Shown here piece after piece: positions 9,875 to 18,067 of a stretch of DNA of 64,000 bases (positions are counted from its first letter, which is position 1; each line of letters opens with the position of its first letter). The translations under genes and the position numbers were made by a program. The notes under the pieces were generated by a model. It was not told the DNA's origin. It ran no database searches and was given only the letters and a program-made list of their open reading frames with translations. Source of the DNA: Lewinellaceae bacterium (lineage in GTDB: Bacteria > Bacteroidota > Bacteroidia > Chitinophagales > Saprospiraceae); NCBI GenBank assembly GCA_016716135.1, contig JADJWX010000012.1, positions 62,001-126,000 on the forward strand, in the 5' to 3' direction.

Positions 9875-10245
9875 TTTTTACCACGGAGACACGGAGTGCA
9901 CGGAGTATTTTGCTTTGCGTAAGAGCACTCGTCCTACGGCTTAGCGACTGCCCATTACATACAAGTTCTTATTTTTGATAAATAAAGCCTCTGAGTGTCA
10001 ACCCCACCCCCAGCCCCTCCCCAAGGGGGCGGGGAGCCGTAGCGTCGACCGCATTTTATTACCCCAAGTTCAACGGTGATCGTGTAATCTACGGTGTACG
10101 TCGCGCCTCCCCTCCCCCTTGGGGAGGGGCCCGAAGTGGGGTTGACACTGGAAGGCCGAAAATTTAAACTCAACGGATTTGTGTATACAGGACAGGCTCA
10201 AAGCCGTAAGACGAGCAATGCTCCTCCGTGTCTCCGTGGTAAAAA
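9875..10245. repeat. Nested palindromic intergenic element (CCACGGAG family)
   Basis: The gap between two lipoprotein genes is a set of nested inverted repeats. The outer arms (9875-9896 and 10224-10245) match over 22 bases without mismatch and read TACCACGGAGACACGGAG. Inside are arms around CTCGTCCTACGGCTT (about 9927-9942 against about 10201-10216) and GTGTCAACCCCAC (9995-10007 against 10136-10148). The 13-mer AACCCCACCCCCA at 10000-10012 recurs inside the methylmalonyl-CoA mutase gene. No plausible protein is encoded. Confidence 0.8.
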
Positions 10246-10394
10246 TTTAGAAGGCGGCTTGTATGTATGTGAGGACATTTTGAGAAAACGCTTTCCCTTT
10301 CGTCAGATATGCCACCGCAGTGCTAACTCCCATTGACTTTTGGGCTACTTTGATGCTTGATCCAGATTATAAATTTTTGACAAAATCAATCCAC

Positions 10395-11768
10395 ATGAAC
10401 ATCCAGCGTTTGCTCCTCTTTATTTTACTGGCTAACTTTTTTCATGCCTGCAGCAAAGAAAAAAATGACGCAGGAGCAATCTCTCTGCTCAGTATCACCG
10501 CCAACAGTGTAAACCTGGTGAACGGCACCATCAACGTACCTTCGGATGTGACGATTGAGCTGACTTTTTCCGCAGCGTTGGATATCCCGAAGTTTGAGGC
10601 GGCCTTTTCCTTGACGGCTGCTTCCGGCGCCATTAGCCCGGATTTCAGCTATGCCAATGCCACATCCAAAGCACTGGTTGCGCTCAGCCAGCTGATGCCA
10701 GACACGGAGTACACCCTGAAAATGAACCGGACGGCTATTGGCTTGAACGGCGAGGTGCTGGATCAAAATATTTCGATCAACTTCACGACGGCCGGCGGCG
10801 GCATTATCACCGAAATGGCGCCCTGCATTTCGGCCACCAATGCCTGCCTCGAAACGGCCGTGCTGACCAATGGCGCGGGAACGGCTTTCAATTTCGATTT
10901 TTACAGCAGCTACCCGATTTTTTTGGATAATGCCCGCTGGGAAAAACTGAAAAATGTAGTGATCGTGACCCACGGCCAAAACCGGGATGCCGATAATTAT
11001 TACGCCTACCTGATGACCACGCTGCGCAATGAAAACCTCGACGGCAGCACCATCCTGATCGCGCCGTTTTTCAAAAATACTGCCGACGCCCAGGCAGGCG
11101 ACTTGTACTGGAGCGACAACGGCTGGCGCGAAGGGCAAAACGCCAACACCGCCGCTGCCGGCATAAGCGCGTTTGCCGTGATCGATGCGATACTGGCCCG
11201 GCTGGCCGACAAAGACCATTTTCCCGTGCTGAAAAACGTGGTGGTGACGGGGCATTCTTCCGGCGCGTTGTTTACCCATGCCTATGCCGCGGCCAACAAA
11301 TCGGAGCCGCTTTACCCCGATCTTGATTTTACCTACATCGTGGCCAACAGCCAGTATTTTTACTACCCCGACGATGTGCGGTATGATGAAAACAGCGGGC
11401 AGTTTGTCACGCCTGCGGGCTGTACCGCTTTTAATCACTGGCCGTTGGGTTTTGTGAATCCGCCGCCTTACCTCGCCGGCGTCACGGAAGCCACCGTCGA
11501 TCAGCAGATCGTCGGCCGCCGCGTTACCTACCTGCTCGGTACGACCGACACGGCTACCGGTGGCACGCTGAACACTGCAGACTGTGAAGCCGTGCTGCTC
11601 GGCGCCAACCGCTTCAAGCGGGGCGAGCATATTTTTTCCCTGATGGAAACCAACTATCCGGGGGTGCACAACAGCCAAAAACTGGAGGTGTCCGGGGTGG
11701 GGCATGATGCGCAGGGCATGTACCAGTCGGCGGTGTTTCGGGGGCTGTTGGGGGGATTGTTAAACTAA
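10395..11768 (+). CDS. Lipoprotein alpha/beta hydrolase with N-terminal Ig-like domain
   Basis: A 457-residue protein starting at the ATG that opens a clean lipoprotein signal (LLANFFHAC); a longer frame begins at 10320 but adds a non-signal stretch. Residues about 25-135 are a Big_5-type Ig-like domain. The rest is an alpha/beta hydrolase: VIVTHGQNRDADNY (oxyanion-side loop), the nucleophile elbow GHSSG with Ser288, and a late GHDAQGM with His437. It is probably a surface esterase or depolymerase-like enzyme; the substrate is unknown. It shares its first domain with the lamin-tail lipoprotein upstream, so both may belong to the same uptake locus despite the 520-base palindromic gap. Confidence 0.75.
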   Translation: MNIQRLLLFILLANFFHACSKEKNDAGAISLLSITANSVNLVNGTINVPSDVTIELTFSAALDIPKFEAAFSLTAASGAISPDFSYANATSKALVALSQLMPDTEYTLKMNRTAIGLNGEVLDQNISINFTTAGGGIITEMAPCISATNACLETAVLTNGAGTAFNFDFYSSYPIFLDNARWEKLKNVVIVTHGQNRDADNYYAYLMTTLRNENLDGSTILIAPFFKNTADAQAGDLYWSDNGWREGQNANTAAAGISAFAVIDAILARLADKDHFPVLKNVVVTGHSSGALFTHAYAAANKSEPLYPDLDFTYIVANSQYFYYPDDVRYDENSGQFVTPAGCTAFNHWPLGFVNPPPYLAGVTEATVDQQIVGRRVTYLLGTTDTATGGTLNTADCEAVLLGANRFKRGEHIFSLMETNYPGVHNSQKLEVSGVGHDAQGMYQSAVFRGLLGGLLN

Positions 11769-12665
11769 CATGAGTCATCCCGAATTTTTAAAATGACTTC
11801 GGAGAAGTCAAATATTTGTAGATCAGAGATTTAAGGGCGCTCGACGACCTCGGTACCGGCGTGCAAAGGCAAGTTATATTTAGGATTCCCGCTTTCGAGC
11901 AGGCAGGTTCATTGCTGCACTCGGAATGACAAGACCACCTTATAAGAATCCGGGGGGCGAAAGATTTGGAAACAGGGAACATTGCCGCGCCCCCCAGTTT
12001 TGGCCTCAGCCTATCCCACTATGGTTGGGCTAAAAGAAAGGGGCGACGAAATGTTGCTTTACCGGGTTTTACCGCCCCTCCCTGTTTTATTAATACGCAT
12101 TGTCATTCCGAGCGTAGCGAGGAACCTGTACAAGCGCAAGGGAGAAATGCTAAAAGCCAAATGGTTACCACAAATATTACCAATCATTGCACGCCGGTAG
12201 AGAGGTCGCATGTGCAGGGGTTAGTACCTGGATATTCGACCTCTCTACCGGCGTGCAAAGGCAAGTTATATTTAGGATTCCCCTTTTCGAGCGGGCAGGT
12301 TCCTCGCTGCGCTCGGAATGACAAGGCTCATTGCGTAAAACATGGAGGGGCGGTAAATCCTGGTAAGGCAACATTGCGGCGCCCTCCCCTTTGGCCCAAC
12401 TGCTGCGGGTGCTCCTGAGGCCAAAATTGGGGGCGCCGTAATGTTCCGTTATTCCAAATCTTTCGCCCCCCAATTCTTAAAACGAGGTTTTGTCATTCCG
12501 AGCGCAGCGAGGAACCTGTACAAGCGAAAAGAGCGAGGTTGCTGTTAATTATAACTAATCATTGCACGCCGGTACCGAGGTCGGGCAACGGGTAACCGGA
12601 GCATTTCTACAAATATTTGACCTCTCCGAGGTCTTTTTTATGGAAAAATTCGGGATAACTCACGT
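11767..12665. repeat. Long palindromic element, copy A (two units head to head)
   Basis: This fills the whole gap between the hydrolase stop codon and the GH38 stop codon. The ends are inverted: AACATGAGTCATCCCG at the left against CGGGATAACTCACGTT at the right, each followed inward by a GACTTCGGAGAAGTC-type palindrome and AAATATTTGTAG. Inside are unit A1 (11846-12207) and an inverted unit A2 (12238-12582), each bounded by GACCTCGGTACCGGCGTGCA and its complement (one end changed to CTCTCTACC). Unit arms also include TCATTCCGAGCG[T/C]AGCGAGGAACC. No transposase is present. Confidence 0.85.
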
Positions 12666-12680
12666 TGAACCAGGAGTGTT

Positions 12681-15600
12681 TTATTCAAAATTCAATTTAA
12701 TAAACCGGGTCTCAAAATGCTCGATCAATACCGGTGCAGTCAATTGTTCCAGTTCTTCTTCCAGCACATTGACTTCCCGGGCAGAGCGGGCGCCGGTTTC
12801 TTCCAACAGCCGTCGGATATCCAGCACAGCATGGTCGCCTTCCACTTCGCGCAACTGCAAGACAATGCCCGTTCCATCGGCGGAGGGCCGGGTGTTTACC
12901 AATAACAAATTAGAGACATCGATATTCAGCAGGGTGCGCGAAACCAATTTTGTCGTCGTGGCTTCTTTGCGCGGCAGGATAATTCTTGATTTCAAGGGCA
13001 CGCCTTCGTTCCAACCGAATTTTGTGGCAAACATGTCGGAGTTATCCGCGTCGGAGGTGATGCTGTAATGCCACTGCAATTCGCCCTCCTGGCTTGCTTT
13101 GAAATTGGTCACCCAGTAGTTATTCAGCACCCAGGAATACATGTGGTTGGTTTTGGGTTGGAGGCGGTAGTAATACCTGCCGGTATTTATGTCGCCAAAT
13201 TGAACCAGCGGAATTTCAGGGCTTGCAAAAACGATCTGCGCGTCGTCTCCTTTTACCGCGGCAAAATGCTGAATGGTATTCCAGTCGGATGCGCTGCCTT
13301 CCAGTTGGTTGATCCCCGGGTACACAATACCTCCCTGCACGTCAAAAGCCAGTTTTCCGCCGTTGAGTTTAAACGGGAAAGCCACGTACAGCCCTTCGGG
13401 GGTGGTTACCGGGAGTTTGAACAGCTGGTATAAAAATTCAATCTTTTTATGGAAGTGGTACAGCCTGATCTCTATGGTCACACCGCGGGCATCGGCACAA
13501 TCCGGCAGCGCTCCGTTTAGAAAGATGCTGTTATAAATGGCGCCATTTTCTCTTTTGGTTATTTTGATATCACGCAATAGTGTCCGGGTCAGCGTAAGCG
13601 GCTTGTACACCGTATCGCGGTTTGTATTGGTGAGGCGCTCCATTTCATGCCGGTTGGCGAGTTCTTCGTAAATCAGCTGGCCCAGGGAAAGCGTATCGTT
13701 GGGGTCGATCAGATCTAGTTGCAGCGCTTTGTCAAAAATTCGGGTTGCGATGCCCTTGTTTTCATCAATGTTTATCCGGTAGAAATTATTCTCAAATACC
13801 TGACTTTCTACCGGTGGGATTGGGCGGCTTTTCTGCCCTGTAATGACTTGCAGCGTTTTATAGCCCATAGGCGGAACATCTTCCACCCACAAGCCGAAAT
13901 AGGCGCCTTCTGCCCGTTGGGCAAACCGCTGGCAGGGCACTTCGCGGCCTTCGGCATCCGTGATGGTAAAATCGGCGCCTTCGTTTGCAATGGCATTTTG
14001 AAGGAATACATGTACCATGCCCGAGCGTTTCCAGTTGAGTGTATTAAAAACGGCAATAACGGGCAGGTCCGATTTAGTTAACCCGGGCTCCAAAAAGGCC
14101 AGTACTTTTTCCTCCAGCGCGTTCGATTTTTTTGCCGCTTCCCAGGCGTAGGCTGCTTTCATGCCCCATTGATTGATGGTATTTTGGCTTAAGGGGTCTG
14201 TGACGCTTTCCGCAGCGCCGTGGGTGTGCTCATCATAAAACAACAGATTTTCATAGACCTGTTCAATTTCCGGTTGAATATCCGCCGGCATGGCAAGGCC
14301 CAGGATTTTCCCCATCGACGCCAGGGCGGTTATCGCGTTTAGGTTCATTTGCGCTTTTCGGACTTCTTTGGTTTCGTTGGCGGCAGAGCCAACGCCGTCG
14401 GTCCACCAATCGGGCCAGGCGACTTCCTGCACGGGGAGTTCGCCGGCATGTTGTTCCGCCAGGTAATCCATAAAATCCCGGGCCAGCGCACTTCGCAATT
14501 TTGGCCACTCATATTTTTCATTCCAATCTTTGATGATGTTGCAAACGGCTGTGGAAGGCGGCGAGTTATCGGTGACATACCCCGAAAACTGCAACGACAC
14601 TTTGTCGTAGGGATACCCTTTTTCTTCCAAACCGGTCAGGTAATAGGACAGGTTGTTGCGCAAAACATCCTGCTGCCCGGAGGTAATACCGATCGCATTG
14701 CCATGTTGATAATGTTCGCTCCGATAGGCCAGCAGGCGGTTTCCGGCCGGCGACTGCCACCAAAAAGAAGTGGGTTTGTCAAACGGCCGGCGCGCCCGGT
14801 GCGCATGGATGCCCATGGTGAGGTATTTCAGGTCGGTGCGCCGGGCATAGTCTACCATAGCCCAGCCAATGCCGTTTACATCGTTTTGCATGGCTGTGGT
14901 CACAGTGATGCCCGCGTTTTTAAGTAGCCGGAGTGTTTTGGTTTGATCGGCCAGGGCTGCTTCATCGATGATCTCGGAGAAGTTCAGGAACATGCCTGTT
15001 GCCTCCAACCGGTTCTCTTTTATGCGTTTTAGCAGCCGGTTGATCTGTTCTTTTGGGCGGCTTTTCAGGTATTCCTTCACCGACCAGGAAGTCTCACAGG
15101 TCCAGCGGAATTTGGCATCATCCGGATAATCATCCGTTTGATCGCAAAAATCGAGGGCCATATCGATGTAGCGGAGGTGCTCCGGCAGTATTTCCGTTTG
15201 CGGCCGGGTGTAGCCGATATCGGTATGGGTGTGTTGGACCAGAAAGATTTCCCATTCGCGTACCGGGCGGAGCGTAAACGCTTTTTGCACCGGTTTTTTT
15301 CCGGCTATTTTTATGTCGGCAGTAAAGGTTGTTTCGGTATCCACTTTCGGCAAATACACTTCCACTTTATTGAACCCTGCTTTTAGAATTGTTTCCGTTT
15401 TGAGGTCGCCAATCACGACAGTTGCCGGGGCGTCGTCGCCGATATGGATAAAATCTGCGCTCAGGGAATGGAATAGTTTTCCGGCCTTTTTTGCGACAAC
15501 TTTATTTTGATAGAGCGTTATTTTCTCTTCAATACTGGTTTTAAACGTCATAAACCAGGCGGCATTTTCAATCGTCGTTGTGGCTACTTTTATATGCGCC

Positions 15601-16100
15601 GCCGCTCCCGGTTCAAGTGCTTCCGTGGGGATTTTCATTATGGCAAACCCCATTTGGTCATTGTATTTATCGAGCATGGTGACGTTCAAAATCAATTCTG
15701 CGCCATCGGGGCCCTGGAATTTCCGGACTCCCAGATCGGAGGTTTTGGAACTACTGAACGAAAACCATTCCCTGCCATTGATGCTCAACTGGAAGTCGAC
15801 CGGGCTGGAGGTGACATCCATGCCGAACAGCCAGATAAACGTGCTGTATTTGTCCCGGTAATTTGCGGGCACTACGGCTGTTTCCCATTCGATTGGCACA
15901 TAATCGGCTTGCCCGCGCAGCAGCAGTGCGGCCGTTACATCGGGAAGCGGGGAGTGGTAGCCAAACCGTTGTCCGTTGATTTCTTCGGCATAGCCTTGAA
16001 AATAATCTTGTTGGGTTTGCTGCCCGTAAGCGATGCCGGATACCAGCAAAAAAAATAGTGGCAGCGCTTGTCTTTTTAGTGTGCCCAATAAAATTGCCAT
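12681..16100 (-). CDS. Secreted GH38-type alpha-mannosidase-like glycoside hydrolase
   Basis: A 1139-residue protein with a signal peptide (ALPLFFLLVSGIAYGQQ). An N-terminal beta-rich region of about 280 residues precedes the GH38 catalytic domain. That domain opens with VQHTHTDIGYTRP (His290/His292 and Asp294, the usual zinc-site HxD) and contains MQNDVNGIGW with Asp407 at the expected nucleophile position. The C-terminal half is the GH38 beta-sandwich. GH38 enzymes are retaining alpha-mannosidases that need a divalent metal. The protein is probably periplasmic or exported. It stands alone between palindromic elements A and B, beside a decayed glycoside hydrolase. Specificity beyond the family is not visible. 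Confidence 0.85.
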   Translation of the reverse strand: MAILLGTLKRQALPLFFLLVSGIAYGQQTQQDYFQGYAEEINGQRFGYHSPLPDVTAALLLRGQADYVPIEWETAVVPANYRDKYSTFIWLFGMDVTSSPVDFQLSINGREWFSFSSSKTSDLGVRKFQGPDGAELILNVTMLDKYNDQMGFAIMKIPTEALEPGAAAHIKVATTTIENAAWFMTFKTSIEEKITLYQNKVVAKKAGKLFHSLSADFIHIGDDAPATVVIGDLKTETILKAGFNKVEVYLPKVDTETTFTADIKIAGKKPVQKAFTLRPVREWEIFLVQHTHTDIGYTRPQTEILPEHLRYIDMALDFCDQTDDYPDDAKFRWTCETSWSVKEYLKSRPKEQINRLLKRIKENRLEATGMFLNFSEIIDEAALADQTKTLRLLKNAGITVTTAMQNDVNGIGWAMVDYARRTDLKYLTMGIHAHRARRPFDKPTSFWWQSPAGNRLLAYRSEHYQHGNAIGITSGQQDVLRNNLSYYLTGLEEKGYPYDKVSLQFSGYVTDNSPPSTAVCNIIKDWNEKYEWPKLRSALARDFMDYLAEQHAGELPVQEVAWPDWWTDGVGSAANETKEVRKAQMNLNAITALASMGKILGLAMPADIQPEIEQVYENLLFYDEHTHGAAESVTDPLSQNTINQWGMKAAYAWEAAKKSNALEEKVLAFLEPGLTKSDLPVIAVFNTLNWKRSGMVHVFLQNAIANEGADFTITDAEGREVPCQRFAQRAEGAYFGLWVEDVPPMGYKTLQVITGQKSRPIPPVESQVFENNFYRINIDENKGIATRIFDKALQLDLIDPNDTLSLGQLIYEELANRHEMERLTNTNRDTVYKPLTLTRTLLRDIKITKRENGAIYNSIFLNGALPDCADARGVTIEIRLYHFHKKIEFLYQLFKLPVTTPEGLYVAFPFKLNGGKLAFDVQGGIVYPGINQLEGSASDWNTIQHFAAVKGDDAQIVFASPEIPLVQFGDINTGRYYYRLQPKTNHMYSWVLNNYWVTNFKASQEGELQWHYSITSDADNSDMFATKFGWNEGVPLKSRIILPRKEATTTKLVSRTLLNIDVSNLLLVNTRPSADGTGIVLQLREVEGDHAVLDIRRLLEETGARSAREVNVLEEELEQLTAPVLIEHFETRFIKLNFE

Positions 16101-16138
16101 AGATGGTCAGCGTAGGTGGAAACTAAACTTGGAGTAGC

Positions 16139-16625
16139 AAATATGAGTTTTAACTGACTTTGGAGAGGTCAAATATTTGTGGATCATGGATTTAATGAAA
16201 TGCGGCGACCTCGGTACCGGCGTGCAACGGCAAGTTATATTTAGGATTCCCGCTTTCGAGCAGACAGGTTCCTCGCTGCACTCGGAATGACAAGACCACC
16301 TTATAAGATTCCGGGGGGCGAAAGATTTGGAAAAAGGGAACATTACCTCGCCCCCCAGTTTTGGCCTCAGCCTATCCCACTATGGTTGGGCTAAAAGAAA
16401 GGGGCGACGAAATGTTGCTTTACCGGGTTTTACCGCCCCTCCCTGTTTTATTTAATACGCATTGTCATTCCGAGCGCAGCGAGGGACCTGCACAAGCGCA
16501 AGGGAGAAATGCTAAAAGCCAAATGCTTACCACAAATATTACCAATCATTGCACGCCGGTACCGAGGTCGATTAACGTGATGCTGATATATTTCTACAAA
16601 TATTTGACCTCTCTACCGGCGTGCA
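16139..16625. repeat. Long palindromic element, copy B
   Basis: The core unit 16207-16569 (363 bases) is nearly identical to unit A1 and to copy C, in the same orientation, and is bounded by GACCTCGGTACCGGCGTGCA and its reverse complement. Outside lie GACTTTGGAGAGGTC with AAATATTTGTGG on the left and CTACAAATATTTGACCTC on the right. The outer AACATGAGT ends seen in copies A and C are not clear here, so this copy looks trimmed. It begins about 40 bases upstream of the GH38 start codon and may carry or displace that gene's promoter. Confidence 0.8.
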
Positions 16626-16688
16626 TTGATTAGTTATAAATATTCATGCTGTTCAATGGGGGAAAGTTTGCTCCAATCAACCATTTGA

Positions 16689-16831
16689 CTTGTCATGTCG
16701 TAACGAAGTGAAGACACCAACAAAAGTATAATTTGCGAGATGTACCTAAAAAAAGCGCTCGTAACGTTTCTCGGTACTTTTCGGAGTATGGAACTTTTGC
16801 AGATGTCTCCGCTTCGCTACGACATGACAAG
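16689..16831. repeat. Imperfect 143-base palindrome with TCATGTCG ends
   Basis: CTTGTCATGTCG at 16689 is answered by CGACATGACAAG ending at 16831; the arms continue inward as TAACGAAGTGAAGACA against TGTCTCCGCTTCGCTA with a few mismatches. A single GCACGCCGGTACCGAGGTC end of the large element family follows at 16896-16914. No coding potential was seen. Confidence 0.6.
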
Positions 16832-16973
16832 CGTTTTGGGTTGATATCGATTAGTGGAATCCCTGATTCGTATAACTTCAACATAACCAACCAACGCACG
16901 CCGGTACCGAGGTCAGTTATACGCAAAACTTTGGGACAACTCCTTTTAAGTCGCGGCAAAAGCCTGCACCGGT

Positions 16974-17345
16974 TTATTCCTTCATCAGCGCCCAGGCAAA
17001 CCACAATACCCGCGCCTTTCTATGGAAATCGCCGGTGCTGGTGGAGCGCCCGAGGTAATAAGCAGCCTGACCCTGACTTTGGTCTGTGCCCACGCAAACT
17101 TGACTGATTTTGCCATCTTCAGCAATATAACCGGCCAGCGCCATTCCCTGTGTGAGAAAGGCGGGGGCGGTACAGTTCCAGGGGTAAAATGCCGTATACG
17201 TTGGCATCTACGTGGTTGGCGGTATTTTCAATGGAGTCGGTGATGACCCGCATGTACCGCCGGGCTAATTGCACGATAGCCGCGCTGTCGTTCGACAACG
17301 CGGCTATGCGGGCAACGTCAAAAGCGACGCAAACTTCGGAATAGT
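16974..17345 (-). pseudogene. Decayed GH88/GH105 (unsaturated uronyl hydrolase) fragment
   Basis: Two frames read into each other. From about 17345 the text is YSEVCVAFDVARIAALSND...RRYMRVI...NVYGILPLELY, like the helical N-terminal part of GH88/GH105 enzymes. From about 17165 another frame reads APAFLTQGMALAGYIAEDGK, then QVCVGTD, YYLGRSTSTGDFH and VLWFAWALMKE. This matches the family's C-terminal pattern (DGxxxxVCVGT...YYxxRPxxxxDxHG...LL). Only about 120 codons remain of the usual 350 or more, with an internal deletion and frameshift. The assignment is by motif memory only. It suggests a lost pectin- or uronate-degrading gene. Confidence 0.45.
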
Positions 17346-17383
17346 GACAGGATGATGCCTGTGTGTGGTTTCTTAACCGGCGC

Positions 17384-17803
17384 TTATTGGCCTCTGCCCA
17401 AAAACCAACCAACAACACCGGCTGTACCGGCAGAGAGGAGCGTTCCGACCCCAACATCGGCAAGTGTTCCCGTCATGTTGGACAAATGTGTCGATCCAAG
17501 TTGGATCATAGCATGGGCCAGGGAAACTAAAAAGCCGATCACAGCGCCTGCTTTCGCCCCGGTAACGAAGGTGCTGATATTCGCCCAGCGCCCGAAAATA
17601 ACGGCAAACAACAAACCATAGGCAAGGTGCCCAATGATCATCGGTCCCCACTGCATCTCATCATCACCGCGTATTACGCCCGTTGCCGAACCCATGTTCG
17701 ACACAAAAAAATCGCTGAGGATCATACCATAAAACAAAAAACCAAGGATGAAAGCCACAACGCCGCCGATGAGTCCGGCGAGTAAAATTTTGTTGGTAGT
17801 CAT
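17384..17803 (-). CDS. Small four-helix membrane protein (DUF1761-like)
   Basis: 139 residues with about four hydrophobic segments: ILLAGLIGGVVAFILGFLFYGM, an MIIGHLAYGLLFAVIFG helix, AGAVIGFLVSLAHAMIQLG and TLLSAGTAGVVGWFLG. The pattern of an N-terminal helix ending in a FYG motif followed by paired helices resembles the DUF1761 family, whose function is not known. It lies between the GH88/GH105 relic and the T9SS protein gene and has no clear operon partner. Confidence 0.65.
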   Translation of the reverse strand: MTTNKILLAGLIGGVVAFILGFLFYGMILSDFFVSNMGSATGVIRGDDEMQWGPMIIGHLAYGLLFAVIFGRWANISTFVTGAKAGAVIGFLVSLAHAMIQLGSTHLSNMTGTLADVGVGTLLSAGTAGVVGWFLGRGQ

Positions 17804-17913
17804 TTTGAATGATGTTTGTGAAAGAATCGTTTGTTTCGTCTGTTTTGGTAAATGTAGATTTTACATCCGATTTAACACAATTATTCCAACGTAATCCCTT
17901 TTTTGCCGGGGCG

Positions 17914-17948
17914 CCCGGTTTGCTGTTTTTCACAAAAAGCAAACCGGG
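17914..17948. other. Inverted repeat downstream of the T9SS gene
   Basis: CCCGGTTTGC and a T-run (17914-17930) pair with AAAAAGCAAACCGGG (17934-17948). The stem is about 15 base pairs with a 2-base bulge. It sits about 120 bases beyond the stop of the minus-strand T9SS gene. Neither strand has a T-run directly after the stem, so it is not a classical intrinsic terminator. The remaining gap (17804-18067) shows nothing else recognisable. Confidence 0.4.
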
Positions 17949-18067
17949 GAATACCCCGATCCAGTGTGCAACCCTGAAAACCCTGCGCACGCCAAATCTC
18001 TTTGTCCCGAAGCCGGGGCGGCTGATCATTTCCTGAGTATCCGGCAAGCTTGGCTTTTCAAAAGACC

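Noticed and set aside
10320..10394. Upstream extension of the lipoprotein hydrolase to 10320
   Set aside because: The extra 25 residues would bury the lipoprotein signal; the ATG at 10395 gives a standard lipobox position.
10425..11705. 426-codon open frame antisense to the alpha/beta hydrolase
   Set aside because: No recognisable domain; the opposite strand has the lipobox, GHSSG and catalytic His.
11788..12473. Open frames inside palindromic element A with CHSE-type peptide text, also found in B and C
   Set aside because: They are translations of inverted repeats that occur in several frames and copies; no start context, domain or conservation of a single frame supports a protein.
17914..17948. 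Intrinsic terminator for the T9SS gene
   Set aside because: The stem is good but neither strand has a T-run directly after it, so it is listed only as an inverted repeat.
17664..18047. 127-codon minus frame overlapping the DUF1761-like gene start
   Set aside because: Lies across the start of a better supported membrane protein and a hairpin; no family features.
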